Of a stretch of 64,000 bases of DNA, positions 51,701 to 59,991 are shown piece after piece. The first letter of the stretch is position 1. Every line of letters starts with the position of its first letter. The stretch comes from CAKRJP01 sp963658085 (GTDB lineage: Bacteria > Bacillota > Clostridia > Lachnospirales > Lachnospiraceae): positions 36,762 through 100,761 of the forward strand of contig CAVKOU010000007.1 in the NCBI GenBank assembly GCA_963658085.1. Direction: 5' to 3'. The notes beneath the pieces are model-generated. The model worked only from the letters and a program-made list of their open reading frames with translations, made no database searches and was not told the origin of the DNA. The translations under genes and the position numbers were made by a program.

Positions 51701-51739
51701 CAAAAACCTCATTCGCAAAATCTCCTCTGCGAGGGTTTC
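51701..51739 (-). terminator. Terminator after the mannosylglucose phosphorylase
   Basis: AAACC-TCGCA and TGCGA-GGTTT pair with small bulges and are followed by a T-run on the minus strand. The core at 51711-51733 recurs in degenerate form at 59966-59988. Confidence 0.65.
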
Positions 51740-51747
51740 TTTTTTAG

Positions 51748-52911
51748 TTACAATAATTCTAAGTTCTTCTCAATCAATTTACAACGCTGCTTTACACAAT
51801 CCGGTGAACGATGTGGATCTTCCGGTGTATTAAAAAGATAATCTTCCAACTTATCAATGGTGGTAGTTGCCACATGCATTCTCGTATCGGAGGAAGCATA
51901 ATAAATATATACATCTCCATTTTCTTTTGCGATGGCTCCATTGGTAAATACTACATTGGATACATCTCCCACCCGCTCTTTTCCAAGGGGTACGAGGAAT
52001 ACTCCTGATGGCTGTGCAATTACCTGATCCGGATGTTTTAAATCCGTGGCAAATACGTACAATACATAGCGAAGTCCTGCCGCTGTATTTCTAACTCCAT
52101 GGGCAATATGGATCCAGCATTTTTTCCCTTTGATCGGAACTGCACCGGCCCCGTTTTTGGACTCTGTCAAAGTATGGTAAACACGTCTGCTGATGATTTT
52201 TTCCTCATCGATGACTGCATGCTCAATATCCGCACATAAGCCAAATCCGATTCCACCGCCGCTTCCGGTCTCAATAAATCCATCCATCGGGCGGGTATAA
52301 AATGCATATTTTCCATCAACAAATTCCGGATGCAGCACCACATTTCTCTGTTGCGGAGACTGTAATGTTTTCAGATTATCTAATCTCTCCCAGGTTTTCA
52401 AGTCCTTCGTCCGAACGATGCCGGCCTCAGCCACTGCAGCGGATAAATCCGGATCATCTTTGTCTTTACTCTCAGAACAGAATACCCCATAAATATACCC
52501 ATCCTCATGTTTTGTGAGACGCATATCATATACATTGGTCTCCTCCGGGCAGGTATCAGGTAAGCTTATTGGATAATCCCAGAACTTAAATCCATCGATT
52601 CCGGTGTCACTCTCTGCAACTGCAAAAAAAGATTTTCTGTCTGCGCCTTCTACTCTGGCTACCAGATAATATTTGCCATTTAATTCAATGGCCCCGGAAT
52701 TCATCACGGCATTGATTCCAAGACGTTCCATGAAATAAGGATTTCTTTCGGCATCGATATCATATTTCCATATCACCGGCACATGGTCTCTGGTCAATAC
52801 CGGATCTTCATATCGGTCAAAAATCCCATTATAAAAGTCACTTTTTCTATTTTTTCTTTCCTGTAATTTTTCTAATTTTGCCTGTTCTACATAATACTGG
52901 CTGTGAATCAT
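51748..52911 (-). CDS. GH130_1 4-O-beta-D-mannosyl-D-glucose phosphorylase
   Basis: 387 residues from the ATG behind AGGAGG, overlapping the epimerase stop by four bases (ATGA); a longer frame to 52971 would overlap it by 64. Many stretches follow Bacteroides mannosylglucose phosphorylase: N-A-G/S-G-A-I, L-V-A-R-V-E-G-A-D-R-K-S-F-F-A-V-A-E-S, N-V-Y-D-M-R-L-T (catalytic Asp), R-N-V-V-L-H-P-E-F, G-A-G... and S-S-D-T-R-M-H-V-A-T. It converts Man-beta-1,4-Glc and phosphate into mannose-1-phosphate and glucose in the cytoplasm, downstream of the epimerase. Confidence 0.93.
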   Translation of the reverse strand: MIHSQYYVEQAKLEKLQERKNRKSDFYNGIFDRYEDPVLTRDHVPVIWKYDIDAERNPYFMERLGINAVMNSGAIELNGKYYLVARVEGADRKSFFAVAESDTGIDGFKFWDYPISLPDTCPEETNVYDMRLTKHEDGYIYGVFCSESKDKDDPDLSAAVAEAGIVRTKDLKTWERLDNLKTLQSPQQRNVVLHPEFVDGKYAFYTRPMDGFIETGSGGGIGFGLCADIEHAVIDEEKIISRRVYHTLTESKNGAGAVPIKGKKCWIHIAHGVRNTAAGLRYVLYVFATDLKHPDQVIAQPSGVFLVPLGKERVGDVSNVVFTNGAIAKENGDVYIYYASSDTRMHVATTTIDKLEDYLFNTPEDPHRSPDCVKQRCKLIEKNLELL

Positions 52912-54077
52912 TTTGCCGTCCTCCTGATCATCTCCATACACATTCTTCCATTGTGATAAGGGCATTTCCATGGTTCTACAATGGGTTTCTTACTCTCAGG
53001 TTTCCCGTCAATATTTAAATCCCAGAACCATTCGGAACCTTCTCTTTTATCTATGATATAGTCCTTGATATACTTCCATAAATCTTCTGTGATCCTTAAA
53101 TATTTTTCTTCCCCTGTCTTCTCATAGCAATTATAGAAACCTACCATGGCTTCTGCCTGTACCCACCAGACTCTGGTAGTATCTACAACTCCATGGAAAC
53201 ATTCGTTGTTCATGGCACCATTTTGCAAAGCCTGCTCATATACTTCTGCCGCAATCTGTGTAGTATAAGCATTGGTCTCATCCAAGATCTTTTGATCCTT
53301 CAAAACTTCTGCGGCCCGATCTAACAGCCAGCTTGCTTCTATGTCATGTCCATAAGAATAAAGATCCGATATGGTATTCATTTTTTCATCGAAAAAGACT
53401 TCCAAACGATGGGTTTCTTCGTTGTAAACTTTAGATTGAAACTCCCGTAAAATTTTCTTAAGAGCCTGTTCTACTTCCTTAGAAGGTGCCACCCGATATA
53501 GCTCGGTATAGGCTTCCAATACATGAAGCAAGGTATTCATCGTCTTGTCTGCCATTAGTCCATTTTCGGAAAGCTTGTCATTCTCCTCCGGCTGCCAGTC
53601 TCCGGTAAAGGACTCCAGATATCCATAATCATCGGTACAAGTGGACTCGATAATCCGGAATAATTCTCTTGCGAATTCTAAGGCTTCCTCTTTTCCTGAG
53701 GCCTCATAATAGGAGGATAATGCGTAAATTGCAAATGCCTGATTGTAGGTATGTTTGGTACTGTCTGCCACCTTTCCGTCATAGGTCACTGACCAGAACA
53801 CCCCTCCATTTTCAGGATCCTTGCAATAATTTTTCATAAATAAATAAGCATGGTCAGCTTCATCCAATAATTCTTTTTCCTTTAAAGTCAGATATGCATT
53901 GGAAAAGAACCATAAGATCCTACTGTTTAATATACAGCCCTTTTCATATTCCTTATCTACCTGCAAGTCAAAATCCATATAGCCATAATAGCCGCCATGC
54001 TCATCGTCTCTTAATTTTTTCCAGAACGGAACGATGCGCTGCATCAGTTCCGTTCTTGTCTCTCTACCTAACTCCAT
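52908..54077 (-). CDS. AGE family 2-epimerase (cellobiose/mannobiose 2-epimerase)
   Basis: 389 residues, alpha/alpha-barrel AGE fold. F-F-S-N-A-Y, H-T-Y-N-Q-A-F-A-I-Y-A-L, Y-S-Y-G-H-D-I-E-A-S-W-L and the C-terminal E-P-W-K-C-P-Y-H-N-G-R-M-C hold the catalytic His residues and match cellobiose 2-epimerases. In mannan loci it turns the reducing-end mannose of mannobiose into glucose, making the substrate of the next enzyme. It begins two bases after the upstream GH130_2 stop, with only ATAGGT before the ATG, so coupled translation is likely. Confidence 0.92.
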   Translation of the reverse strand: MELGRETRTELMQRIVPFWKKLRDDEHGGYYGYMDFDLQVDKEYEKGCILNSRILWFFSNAYLTLKEKELLDEADHAYLFMKNYCKDPENGGVFWSVTYDGKVADSTKHTYNQAFAIYALSSYYEASGKEEALEFARELFRIIESTCTDDYGYLESFTGDWQPEENDKLSENGLMADKTMNTLLHVLEAYTELYRVAPSKEVEQALKKILREFQSKVYNEETHRLEVFFDEKMNTISDLYSYGHDIEASWLLDRAAEVLKDQKILDETNAYTTQIAAEVYEQALQNGAMNNECFHGVVDTTRVWWVQAEAMVGFYNCYEKTGEEKYLRITEDLWKYIKDYIIDKREGSEWFWDLNIDGKPESKKPIVEPWKCPYHNGRMCMEMIRRTAK

Positions 54078-54079
54078 AC

Positions 54080-55102
54080 CTATCGCCTGCCGATTTCTGT
54101 GTCATTTTCTCTTACAACACTGTGGGCCTTGATATACTCTACCAATTCATCTGCATAAGTAAATGCCAGACCGATATAGCTGTCAGCCGCACCATAATAA
54201 ATGGCCATCTTGTTGGTCTTACTGTCGTGAATAGTTGCACATGGGAAGGTTACATTCGGTACAAATCCTCGTTCCTCGTACCACTCTTCCGGAGTAAGCA
54301 GGAAATTCTCGCAACGATATTTTACGATAGAAGGATTATCAATATCTAAGATTGCACCTCCGATACTATATACATAACCGTTGCATGTTCCGCTGACACC
54401 GTGGTAGATAAGAAGCCATCCTTCGCTGGTCTCGATCGGAGCTGCACCGCCGCCGATCTTTAAAGACTCCCACCATTCGCTGCTCTTACCCATGACATGA
54501 CGGTGTTTTCCCCAATAAACCATGTCCTTACTTTCAGAAAGGAAAATATCTCCAAATGGAGTATGTCCGCTGTCACTTGGGCGGGACAACATTACAAAAC
54601 TGTCATTAATTTTTCTTGGGAACAATACTGCATTTCTGTTAAATGGAAGAAATGGATTTTCAATTCTTGTAAATGTCTTAAAGTCCGTAGTTTTTGCCAC
54701 TCCGATAGCCGCACCGTAAAAATCCTGGCACCAGATCACATAGTAGACCCCATCAACCTCAACCAGTCTTGGATCGTATGCGTAAACCGGCATAAAAGAC
54801 TCCCCATTTTCATCCACAAACTGAATCTTATCCTTATCAAAATCCCAGTGGATTCCGTCTTTACTTCTTCCCATGTAAATATAAGGGATTCCATTTACCT
54901 GCTCTCCACGGAACACGCCGATGAATGCGCCTTCGTATGGAATGACTGCACTATTGAAAATTCTTGCTACCCCTTCCACCGGATTTCTTCCAACGATTGG
55001 GTTCTCGCTATATCTCCAAACAGGAACTCCTGTAAGTCCTTCTGGTTTTTCCTGCCATGGTACATTTGCCACTTCCGGGCTGATTAATTTAAAATCACTC
55101 AT
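54080..55102 (-). CDS. GH130_2 beta-1,4-mannooligosaccharide phosphorylase
   Basis: 340 residues. Family marks are G-R-N-P-V-E-G-V-A-R-I-F-N-S-A, Y-A-Y-D-P-R-L (catalytic Asp), R-N-A-V-L-F-P and H-G-V-S-G. Its length and sequence pattern fit the GH130_2 group (RaMP2-like), which releases mannose-1-phosphate from the non-reducing end of manno-oligosaccharides. TAGGAGA precedes the ATG. It lies 70 bases after the permease gene in the importer operon. Confidence 0.92.
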   Translation of the reverse strand: MSDFKLISPEVANVPWQEKPEGLTGVPVWRYSENPIVGRNPVEGVARIFNSAVIPYEGAFIGVFRGEQVNGIPYIYMGRSKDGIHWDFDKDKIQFVDENGESFMPVYAYDPRLVEVDGVYYVIWCQDFYGAAIGVAKTTDFKTFTRIENPFLPFNRNAVLFPRKINDSFVMLSRPSDSGHTPFGDIFLSESKDMVYWGKHRHVMGKSSEWWESLKIGGGAAPIETSEGWLLIYHGVSGTCNGYVYSIGGAILDIDNPSIVKYRCENFLLTPEEWYEERGFVPNVTFPCATIHDSKTNKMAIYYGAADSYIGLAFTYADELVEYIKAHSVVRENDTEIGRR

Positions 55103-55172
55103 TTCTTATATCTCCTAAATTGCTTATTTTTTCGTTATATTTTATGTCGTTTTTCCAACACATCTTGACGGT

Positions 55173-56018
55173 CTAACCTTTCACTGCACCTGCAGCCATT
55201 CCGCTATATACCTGCTTCTGGAATACCAGGAAGAAGATTAGGATTGGTGCTATGGTGATGAGAACACCTGCACAGATGTAGTTATATTGATTTCCATAAG
55301 GTCCTGTAAATGTGTAAAGTGCTGTCGATATCGTCTTAAGTTCCGGCAAAGTCAGATACAGACTGGATGCGTAGTATTCGTTGTATACACTTACACCCTT
55401 AAGCACTAAACTTGTCATAATAGCCGGCTTCAAAAGCGGAAACAGAATCCGGAAGAATACACCAAAGTAAGTACATCCATCCATAATCGCTGATTCGTCC
55501 AAAGAAGTAGGTAAATTTTCAAAGAACTGCAGGAAAATGTAAATGGAAATAATATCCGTACCCATAAGCACCACTACATATCCATACAGATGATTGATAA
55601 AGCCTAACCAGTACATGATCTTGTAAATAGTAACCTGCATAGCAATTCCCGGAAGCAAAGAAGCAAACAGGAATAAGCTTTCAATCATTCCTCTTCCCGG
55701 AAACGTAAATCGGTTTAAAACATAGGCAATCATGGCACTGATAAATACGGAACAGAATAGTACTACGACCAGCACAATTCCGGTATTTAAAAATCCGCGA
55801 AGCATATTGGCCTTCTCAATGGCAATCTTAAAATTGTCAAGATAACCCCAGGAAGCCGGCAGATCAAGAACCGATGTATTTGCATATTCCTCATTGGATT
55901 TAAAAGCCGTCAAAACACAAACGATGACAGGGATGACTGCAACCAAAGATGCCAGGATCAGAGAAGCATATTTTATAATCGTAAAAATGACGGTACTAAT
56001 TTTCATTGTCTTTTTCAT
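55173..56018 (-). CDS. Sugar ABC transporter permease, MalG type (mannan locus)
   Basis: 281 residues, six membrane helices, EAA loop D-E-S-A-I-M-D-G-C-T-Y-F-G-V-F-F-R-I. The start overlaps the previous gene by four bases (ATGA), with GGGAGGAG upstream. It ends with the usual G-M-A-A-G-A-V-K-G. It imports manno-oligosaccharides with the preceding permease and binding protein; the ATPase must come from elsewhere, likely MsmK. Confidence 0.93.
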   Translation of the reverse strand: MKKTMKISTVIFTIIKYASLILASLVAVIPVIVCVLTAFKSNEEYANTSVLDLPASWGYLDNFKIAIEKANMLRGFLNTGIVLVVVLFCSVFISAMIAYVLNRFTFPGRGMIESLFLFASLLPGIAMQVTIYKIMYWLGFINHLYGYVVVLMGTDIISIYIFLQFFENLPTSLDESAIMDGCTYFGVFFRILFPLLKPAIMTSLVLKGVSVYNEYYASSLYLTLPELKTISTALYTFTGPYGNQYNYICAGVLITIAPILIFFLVFQKQVYSGMAAGAVKG

Positions 56019-57034
56019 AAAACCGCTCCTCCCTTCTTAGCTGCAGCCTTTGCTGCCTTTTCTGCTTTTTTTCTACGTCTTACAGCTGCCTTAGACTCAT
56101 CACTGGTTCCATCGTCAAATACATATTTAAAGAACAATTTCTGTGCAACGGTACAAATAATGATGATCACAAGAAGAACAATGGCCATGGCACAGGCAAG
56201 TCCAACCTTCTGATTCTCGTGAGCCAATCTGTTCATAATTACAAAATAGGTTCCTGTTCCCATCTGTCCATTTGTAATAACATATGGCGGCTCGAAGGCA
56301 CTTAGGGAACCACTGATAGAAAGAATCAGGTTCAATACGATAATGGATTTAATACTCGGCAGAATAATATAACGGAAGATATGCCATTTATTAGCTCCAT
56401 CCAAGGCAGCCGCCTCATAAAGGTCCGTATCTACTGACATCATGGCTCCCAGGAAAAGAACCATATTCTGTCCTGTATATCTCCATACAGAGGTGGCAAC
56501 CAATGCAAAGTTGTTGATGCTCTTATTTTGCAGCCACATAGGAATATCATCTAAATTCATTCCAAACATCTGGAGAATGGTATCCAGTACATAACCTCTT
56601 GCGTAGAAGAATTTAAAGATAAATCCAACAGCAATACCACAGATCAAATATGGGAAGAACATGGTGGCTTTAAAAACAGATTCCCCCTTTACCTTAAATA
56701 CCATCATAGTCGCAAAGAACAGTGCCAGAGCAAGCTGGACAATTGCTCCTCCCATGTAATAAACACTGACAAATAAGGATCCAAAAATATCCGGTCTGCT
56801 AAAGATTTCTTTATAGTTTTTCAGTCCCACAAACACCTTGTCTCCAAGGTATTTCATGTCATAAAAGCTGAACTGGATCATCTTAACAAATGGTACATAA
56901 GTAAACACAATCAGCAACAGCATGGGGACAAACATAAAGGTACCAATCAGAAGTCTTTTCTGTACCTTTCTGCTTCCGATCCAAGTCTGGAACGGAGTTT
57001 TTTCAGCCTTCGCAACAGTTTTTGAGCTACTCAT
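56015..57034 (-). CDS. Sugar ABC transporter permease, MalF type (mannan locus)
   Basis: 339 residues, six membrane helices and EAA loop Y-E-A-A-A-L-D-G-A-N-K-W-H-I-F-R. An unusual C-terminal tail of about 25 residues, rich in Lys, Arg and Ala (R-R-R-K-K-A-E-K-A-A-K-A-A), extends past the last helix on the cytoplasmic side. AAAGGAGAG precedes the ATG. It is cotranscribed with the binding protein 66 bases upstream. Confidence 0.93.
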   Translation of the reverse strand: MSSSKTVAKAEKTPFQTWIGSRKVQKRLLIGTFMFVPMLLLIVFTYVPFVKMIQFSFYDMKYLGDKVFVGLKNYKEIFSRPDIFGSLFVSVYYMGGAIVQLALALFFATMMVFKVKGESVFKATMFFPYLICGIAVGFIFKFFYARGYVLDTILQMFGMNLDDIPMWLQNKSINNFALVATSVWRYTGQNMVLFLGAMMSVDTDLYEAAALDGANKWHIFRYIILPSIKSIIVLNLILSISGSLSAFEPPYVITNGQMGTGTYFVIMNRLAHENQKVGLACAMAIVLLVIIIICTVAQKLFFKYVFDDGTSDESKAAVRRRKKAEKAAKAAAKKGGAVL

Positions 57035-57100
57035 ATTATCTCTCCTTTCAAAGGCTTTGATAGAAGAAGGCAGCGAAAGTTGCTGCCCTCCTGTTTATTT

Positions 57101-58468
57101 TTATTCCGTGATTTCTGCTCCGCAGGATTCCTGCGCACTTGTCCATTTCTCATTCCACTCATTCATCAGATCATCTAAGGATTCCGTTCCGTAAAGAGCA
57201 GCCTCAAGAACTGTACTTACCGGATAATCTCCGCTTAATACCTCTGCGGTATTACGGATATCATCGTATAGGTTCTCTTCACCTTCTCTTGCCGCATTGT
57301 CAGAAAGAAGTTCTACGCCCTCAAATTCTGCCAGTGATTCCGGAAGATCCTCTCCCTTAAGTGCCGGGATACTTCCCTCATCCTCAAAGATCGTAGACTC
57401 CTCAAGAAGCCATTTGATGTAAAGCTCCGCTGCAATCTGGTTGTCAGAGCTTGATTCTTTATTTACAGCATATGCATAGTTTCCGCCGGAAGCCGCATAC
57501 TGTGTTCCCTTTACAGAAATTGGGAATGGCATATATCCGATATCATCCGGATGATCGCCTGCATCTTTAAACTGCTGTACACACCAGGAGCCAAGTACCA
57601 TAGCACCGATCTCACCATTGTTGATCATGGTCTTAGAAGACTCCCAGTCACTGGAAGCCGGATCATCTTCTACCAGTTTATCTGCAACTGCATTGTAAAG
57701 AATGTAATATACAGCGTAAGCACCACTGTTTTCTTTATTCTTAGAAAACGGATTCTTTGAGTGAAGTAATACATCGTTCTTGTAATCCGGATCTCCGCTG
57801 GAAGCGATTCCTACATAATCATTCCATGCTCCCATCGGCCATCCTGCCGCAAAGTTGGTATACAACGGAATAGCATCTGTGTTGTCTTTGATTTTCTGAA
57901 GGTCATCTAAGAATTCATCCGGTGTTGTGGGAAGTTCTGTAATTCCAGCCTCTTCCCATACTTTCTTGTTATAAGCAACTCCGCCTGCTGTACCACCATT
58001 TGGAATACCGTAAACCTGACCCTCATAAGTCTTCTCTGTTACAAAATTGTAAGTATCATTCAAGGTATCATAGTCACCAAGGGCTGTGAAATAAGTAGAG
58101 AACTCACTCTTATCACAGGATGTAGGGATGAAGCAGATATCTCCCCAGTCTCCATTCGTCAGACGAAGGGTTAAAGACTCTTCATAATCTGTAATTCCTT
58201 CGTAGGTTACCGTAATGTTTGGATAGAGCTTATGAAATTCTTCCGCATATTCCTTATAGGTTGTGTCTACAATATCCGTTCTGTTTGTCAGAATCTTGAT
58301 ATCTGCTTTCAGATCTTTATAATCCTCTCCAACTTTAATCTGGTCAATGGTTGGCACAACCTCCGAATCACCACTGTCGCTATTTTTCGAGCTTCCCCCA
58401 TTCCCGCATGCTGTCATAGACATCGCCATTGCAGCTATTAGTACGAGACTTAATACTTTTTTCTTCAT
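57101..58468 (-). CDS. Extracellular sugar-binding lipoprotein of the mannan importer
   Basis: 455 residues. The signal peptide ends in a lipobox M-T-A-C (Cys about residue 21) and a Gly/Ser/Asp linker follows. The fold is family 1 extracellular solute-binding, with W-D-L-like V-W-E-E-A-G-I-T-E-L-P-T-T-P-D-E-F and M-V-L-G-S-W-C-V. GAGGAGGG precedes the start. By context it binds beta-manno-oligosaccharides, as in the Roseburia mannan locus. Its promoter is covered by operator half-sites. Confidence 0.93.
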   Translation of the reverse strand: MKKKVLSLVLIAAMAMSMTACGNGGSSKNSDSGDSEVVPTIDQIKVGEDYKDLKADIKILTNRTDIVDTTYKEYAEEFHKLYPNITVTYEGITDYEESLTLRLTNGDWGDICFIPTSCDKSEFSTYFTALGDYDTLNDTYNFVTEKTYEGQVYGIPNGGTAGGVAYNKKVWEEAGITELPTTPDEFLDDLQKIKDNTDAIPLYTNFAAGWPMGAWNDYVGIASSGDPDYKNDVLLHSKNPFSKNKENSGAYAVYYILYNAVADKLVEDDPASSDWESSKTMINNGEIGAMVLGSWCVQQFKDAGDHPDDIGYMPFPISVKGTQYAASGGNYAYAVNKESSSDNQIAAELYIKWLLEESTIFEDEGSIPALKGEDLPESLAEFEGVELLSDNAAREGEENLYDDIRNTAEVLSGDYPVSTVLEAALYGTESLDDLMNEWNEKWTSAQESCGAEITE

Positions 58469-58503
58469 AGTTTCCCTCCTCGTTAACTAAGTTTTAATGT
58501 TTT

Positions 58504-58537
58504 TTAACTTAAATTAAATATATATCATTTAAGTTAA
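58504..58537. promoter_or_regulatory. Operator: 11-bp inverted repeat over the mannan importer promoter
   Basis: TTAACTTAAAT (58504-58514) and ATTTAAGTTAA (58527-58537) are perfect complements 12 bases apart and flank the -10. Further half-sites are TTTTAAGTTAA at 58549-58559 and ATTTAAGTGA at 58632-58641. Binding of the adjacent LacI protein would block RNA polymerase. Confidence 0.6.
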
Positions 58538-58545
58538 TTTTGCAA
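58517..58545 (-). promoter_or_regulatory. Promoter of the mannan importer operon
   Basis: TTGCAA and TATATT with a 17-base spacer on the minus strand; the spacer contains one operator half-site. It lies about 50 bases upstream of the binding-protein start. Confidence 0.5.
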
Positions 58546-58704
58546 TGTTTTTAAGTTAAACAAGTACATTTCGTTTATTATATATTAATTAGGTGTTGTA
58601 TTTTTGGTGCATTTGCATATTTTTTACTTATATTTAAGTGATTAAATTAATTTTAATCAAATTAATTTAATTCAATTCCAAAAAGTTTTCTCCTTATTAA
58701 CTAA

Positions 58705-58747
58705 AAAAATCAGCGAAGTTCCACTTTCGGTTACTACACTGATTTTT
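58705..58747 (-). terminator. Terminator after lacI
   Basis: AAAAATCAG and CTGATTTTT pair at the base of a longer interrupted stem; seven T follow on the minus strand, 14 bases past the stop. Confidence 0.75.
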
Positions 58748-58760
58748 CTAAATTCAATAT

Positions 58761-59768
58761 TTATTTTAATTTTACCGTTTTCTTGATTACCATATGCCCC
58801 GAAACCACATCCATTCCATGACCACGTTTCGGATTCTTAATCTGCTTTAATACCTTTTCCACCGCTACCTTTGTCATTGCCTTTGTATTTACTTCGTAGG
58901 TCGTAATCTGCATATCCGCCAGACCCGGATAAAGATAATTATCAAAGCCTACCACCGCAATATCCTCCGGCACTCGGTACCCCCGCTCTTTTAACTTGTC
59001 AATGAGCATGAATGCCGCAAGATCGCAGTTGCATACAAATCCTTTGGGTAATTTAGCAGGCAGTTCAAATCCCATCTGTCCCAATTGATCACGATCTTCG
59101 ATCAGCCATTCCGGATGAAGATTCTTTCCATGTAATGTCATAGATTTCACAAAACCACAATAGCGATCCATAATACTGCTGGTTGCAAAGATAGAACCTA
59201 CAAATCCCAGTTCATCGACTCCCTGCTCAAACATAAATTCCGTCAGCAGAAACATTCCATAAAAGTTATCTGTCACCACCGCATCCTGAGCCAGATCCTT
59301 ATCATAAAAATCCAAAAATACCACCGGAATATCTGCCATGTTTTGCATCTTGATAATATATTCTTTATTAATCTCCCCAAGCACAATCAGGGCATCTACT
59401 CTGTGCTCCGTCAGACAGGCGGGCATCTTCAGCGTATGCATCTCATCGTCTTTTTTTAGAACCTCAACTGCAGTAAAGCATCTCTTTTCCGTTGCGACAA
59501 GGGCTAATTCCTGGTACATCTTCCAATAAAAAGTCTCGTACTGCGCCAGGTAATTTTCCGCCACCAATACACCGATGGTACTGGACTTTTCCGCCGGCCG
59601 TTCCTGTTTCTTCTCACTGGGGGCCTGATATCCAAGTTCTTCTGCCACCTTTTGTATCTGTTCACGCACCTCGTCACTGACGCCTTTATTTCCGGCAAGG
59701 GCATTATGCACCGTAACGGTACTGACACCGGTTCTCTCAGCAATATCTGCTAATCTTACTTTTCCCAT
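58761..59768 (-). CDS. LacI family transcriptional regulator of the mannan locus
   Basis: 335 residues from the ATG five bases after GAGGTGG; a GTG three codons earlier overlaps the site. The N-terminal helix-turn-helix is R-L-A-D-I-A-E-R-T-G-V-S-T-V-T-V-H-N-A-L-A-G, then V-S-D-E-V-R-E-Q-I; the rest is the periplasmic-binding-protein-like effector domain. It lies between the importer operon and the GH36-mutase operon. Its own promoter has a half-site for the presumed operator, so it is probably autoregulated. The effector is likely a mannoside. Confidence 0.93.
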   Translation of the reverse strand: MGKVRLADIAERTGVSTVTVHNALAGNKGVSDEVREQIQKVAEELGYQAPSEKKQERPAEKSSTIGVLVAENYLAQYETFYWKMYQELALVATEKRCFTAVEVLKKDDEMHTLKMPACLTEHRVDALIVLGEINKEYIIKMQNMADIPVVFLDFYDKDLAQDAVVTDNFYGMFLLTEFMFEQGVDELGFVGSIFATSSIMDRYCGFVKSMTLHGKNLHPEWLIEDRDQLGQMGFELPAKLPKGFVCNCDLAAFMLIDKLKERGYRVPEDIAVVGFDNYLYPGLADMQITTYEVNTKAMTKVAVEKVLKQIKNPKRGHGMDVVSGHMVIKKTVKLK

Positions 59769-59834
59769 TCGTGCCACCTCATCAAAACAATTTCACATCA
59801 ACAATCACAGACTATCATGATCATTAATGAAATA

Positions 59835-59865
59835 GCTACTGTTCACACTCATCATGAACAGTAGC
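59835..59865. promoter_or_regulatory. Perfect 11-bp inverted repeat in the lacI leader
   Basis: GCTACTGTTCA and TGAACAGTAGC surround a nine-base centre between the lacI promoter and start codon. It is unrelated in sequence to the ATTTAAGTTAA sites. It may be an operator for a second regulator or an mRNA hairpin. Confidence 0.55.
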
Positions 59866-59871
59866 ATTAAA

Positions 59872-59882
59872 TTTACTTAAAT
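59872..59882. promoter_or_regulatory. Operator half-site at the lacI promoter
   Basis: ATTTAAGTAAA on the minus strand matches the half-site ATTTAAGTTAA at 10 of 11 bases and directly follows the -10. Confidence 0.5.
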
Positions 59883-59909
59883 TATAAAGTTATTAATTAA
59901 TCTTGTCAA
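59881..59909 (-). promoter_or_regulatory. Consensus sigma-A promoter of lacI
   Basis: TTGACA and TATAAT with exactly 17 bases between them on the minus strand, a full match to the consensus. Confidence 0.85.
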
Positions 59910-59965
59910 TCTGGCGCACTCTACAAAATTAATTTCATAATTAATTCGCAATCATTCAGATCCCT

Positions 59966-59988
59966 ATTCGCAAAATTACCTCTGCAAG
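59966..59988. repeat. Second copy of the ATTCGCAAAAT element
   Basis: It matches 51711-51733 at 19 of 23 positions (ATTCGCAAAAT-NN-CCTCTGC-AG). It lies just past the GH36 stop, where a terminator would be expected, but its stem is degraded. Confidence 0.5.
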
Positions 59989-59991
59989 ACT

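Noticed and set aside
52912..52971. Longer N-terminus of the GH130_1 phosphorylase
   Set aside because: It would overlap the epimerase gene by 64 bases, while AGGAGG before 52911 gives the usual four-base overlap.
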